From Candidatus Profundicultor aquiphilus (GTDB taxonomy: Bacteria > Atribacterota > Atribacteria > Atribacterales > Caldatribacteriaceae): a stretch of DNA of 12,513 nt. Position 1 is the first letter of the stretch, and every line of letters begins with the position of its first letter. Position numbers and translations under genes: made by a program. The DNA is taken from NCBI GenBank assembly GCA_013314795.1, contig JABUEZ010000031.1:1-12513 (forward strand), in the 5' to 3' direction. Below, piece by piece: positions 11,774-12,513 of this stretch. The notes below the pieces were generated by a model. That model worked only from the letters and a program-made list of their open reading frames with translations. It ran no database searches and was not told the origin of the DNA.

Positions 11774-12513
11774 TCACTTGATGACGTCAATTGTTTCCGC
11801 CACCACCCAGCAGTTCCTTCCTCTCCTTTTTGCTTCATAAAGTGCATCATCAGCCCTTTTGATAAGGCTCTGTTCGGTATCTGAAGGCCGGAACTCTGTA
11901 ATCCCAAAGCTGGCAGTGACTTTCTGAAGCGTGGTTACCATGCGAGCATTTTCAATTTTTACCCGGACTCTTTCTGACCAGGAACTCGCCGAAGAAGCGT
12001 CAGTATGGAGAAGCAAAACCGCAAACTCTTCTCCCCCAAACCTGGCCACCACATCTTCGTGTCTACAGGACCGGCGAAGGATACTGGCAAACTTCTTCAA
12101 CACCTGATCCCCGGTTGTGTGTCCAAAAGTGTCGTTGATGGCCTTGAAATGGTCAATATCGATCATCACCAAAGAGAGGGGGAATCCCTGACGTCTGGCA
12201 AAAGCCATGGTCTTCGATAATGCTTTTCGAAAAGAACGTCTATTCAAAAGACCAGTGAGGGAATCGGTGTTCATGATTTTCCGGATTCTGGCATTTGCCT
12301 CTTTTAAATCTTGGTTTTTCTTGCTCAGATCTCTGGTGAGATCGGCCAATTGATTGTTGAGAAGTGACATTTTGGCCAGGACTTCGTCACAGGTCAACTG
12401 GTGTTTTTCCACAATGAGAAGATATCGTCCTTTTAGGGAAAAGAGATACCCGGTCAGGGTCACCTGGAAGTTACCGTTTCCCAAAAACCGGAGGGTGACA
12501 AGTACATATTCTT
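11774..12513 (-). CDS. Diguanylate cyclase (GGDEF), N-terminus outside window
   Basis: The C-terminal part of a cyclic di-GMP synthase. The reading frame stays open to the right edge, so the TTG at 12484 is not the real start and at least 246 codons lie here. From the edge inward there is a short beta-rich piece (EYVLVTLRFLGNGNFQVTLT and GRYLLIVEK) that looks like the end of a PAS-type sensor, then a heptad-like coiled coil (LNNQLADLTRDLSKKNQDL) and a complete GGDEF domain: DSLTGLLNRRSF, MIDIDHFKAINDTFGH and RFGGEEF. The active-site motif is GGEEF, a functional variant, and RHED five residues before it matches the RxxD product-inhibition site. It is cytosolic as far as seen. It is convergent with the SorC gene, with 8 bp between. 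Confidence 0.93.
   Translation of the reverse strand, partial: EYVLVTLRFLGNGNFQVTLTGYLFSLKGRYLLIVEKHQLTCDEVLAKMSLLNNQLADLTRDLSKKNQDLKEANARIRKIMNTDSLTGLLNRRSFRKALSKTMAFARRQGFPLSLVMIDIDHFKAINDTFGHTTGDQVLKKFASILRRSCRHEDVVARFGGEEFAVLLLHTDASSASSWSERVRVKIENARMVTTLQKVTASFGITEFRPSDTEQSLIKRADDALYEAKRRGRNCWVVAETIDVIK

Noticed and set aside
1..12513. CRISPR array, insertion sequences, tRNA or rRNA genes
   Set aside because: No regularly spaced repeats, transposase motifs or cloverleaf sequences other than the tmRNA tRNA-like domain were seen on either strand.

Overview
This is a compact bacterial window of about 12.5 kb with moderate GC. It has many GTG and TTG start codons, usually behind strong purine-rich ribosome binding sites, and frequent 4-bp stop/start overlaps. 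A tmRNA/SmpB pair, undecaprenyl-diphosphate phosphatase and lipobox lipoproteins make it bacterial. The housekeeping mix, thiamine-dependent 2-oxoacid dehydrogenase E1 subunits, HEPN/MNT pair and SorC-type regulator would fit an anaerobic, possibly thermophilic, deep-branching lineage such as Atribacterota, Synergistota or Thermotogota-like phyla. That placement is inference only; no rRNA or ribosomal protein gene is present to fix it.

Layout, left to right. (1) A minus-strand sodium:solute symporter is divergent from a plus-strand unit nth - polytopic membrane protein - secreted protein, joined by ATGA and GTGA overlaps. (2) That unit converges on, and overlaps antisense by 56 bp, a minus-strand unit of a long-form Sua5 threonylcarbamoyl-AMP synthase followed by two small paralogous lipoproteins. 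(3) Divergent from sua5 is an overlapping HEPN/nucleotidyltransferase pair, then uppP with its own promoter. (4) A minus-strand unit smpB - ssrA (tmRNA) - LysE-family exporter - unknown 100-residue protein converges on uppP. The smpB stop codon directly abuts the first tmRNA nucleotide. (5) Divergent from smpB is a plus-strand unit of E1 alpha and E1 beta of a 2-oxoacid/acetoin dehydrogenase, then a SorC-family effector-responsive regulator. (6) A GGDEF diguanylate cyclase on the minus strand converges on the regulator and runs off the right edge, so its N-terminus is missing.

Themes: trans-translation (smpB and ssrA on one transcript), tRNA t6A modification (sua5), DNA base excision repair (nth), cell-wall lipid carrier recycling (uppP) and regulated oxidative decarboxylation (E1 alpha/beta with a SorC regulator and a palindromic leader). 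There are no mobile elements, CRISPR arrays, rRNAs or tRNAs, and no gene-free stretch above 300 bases. The longest gap, 8588-8810, is a divergent promoter region. No convincing intrinsic terminator was seen; all three convergent gene pairs overlap or nearly touch.
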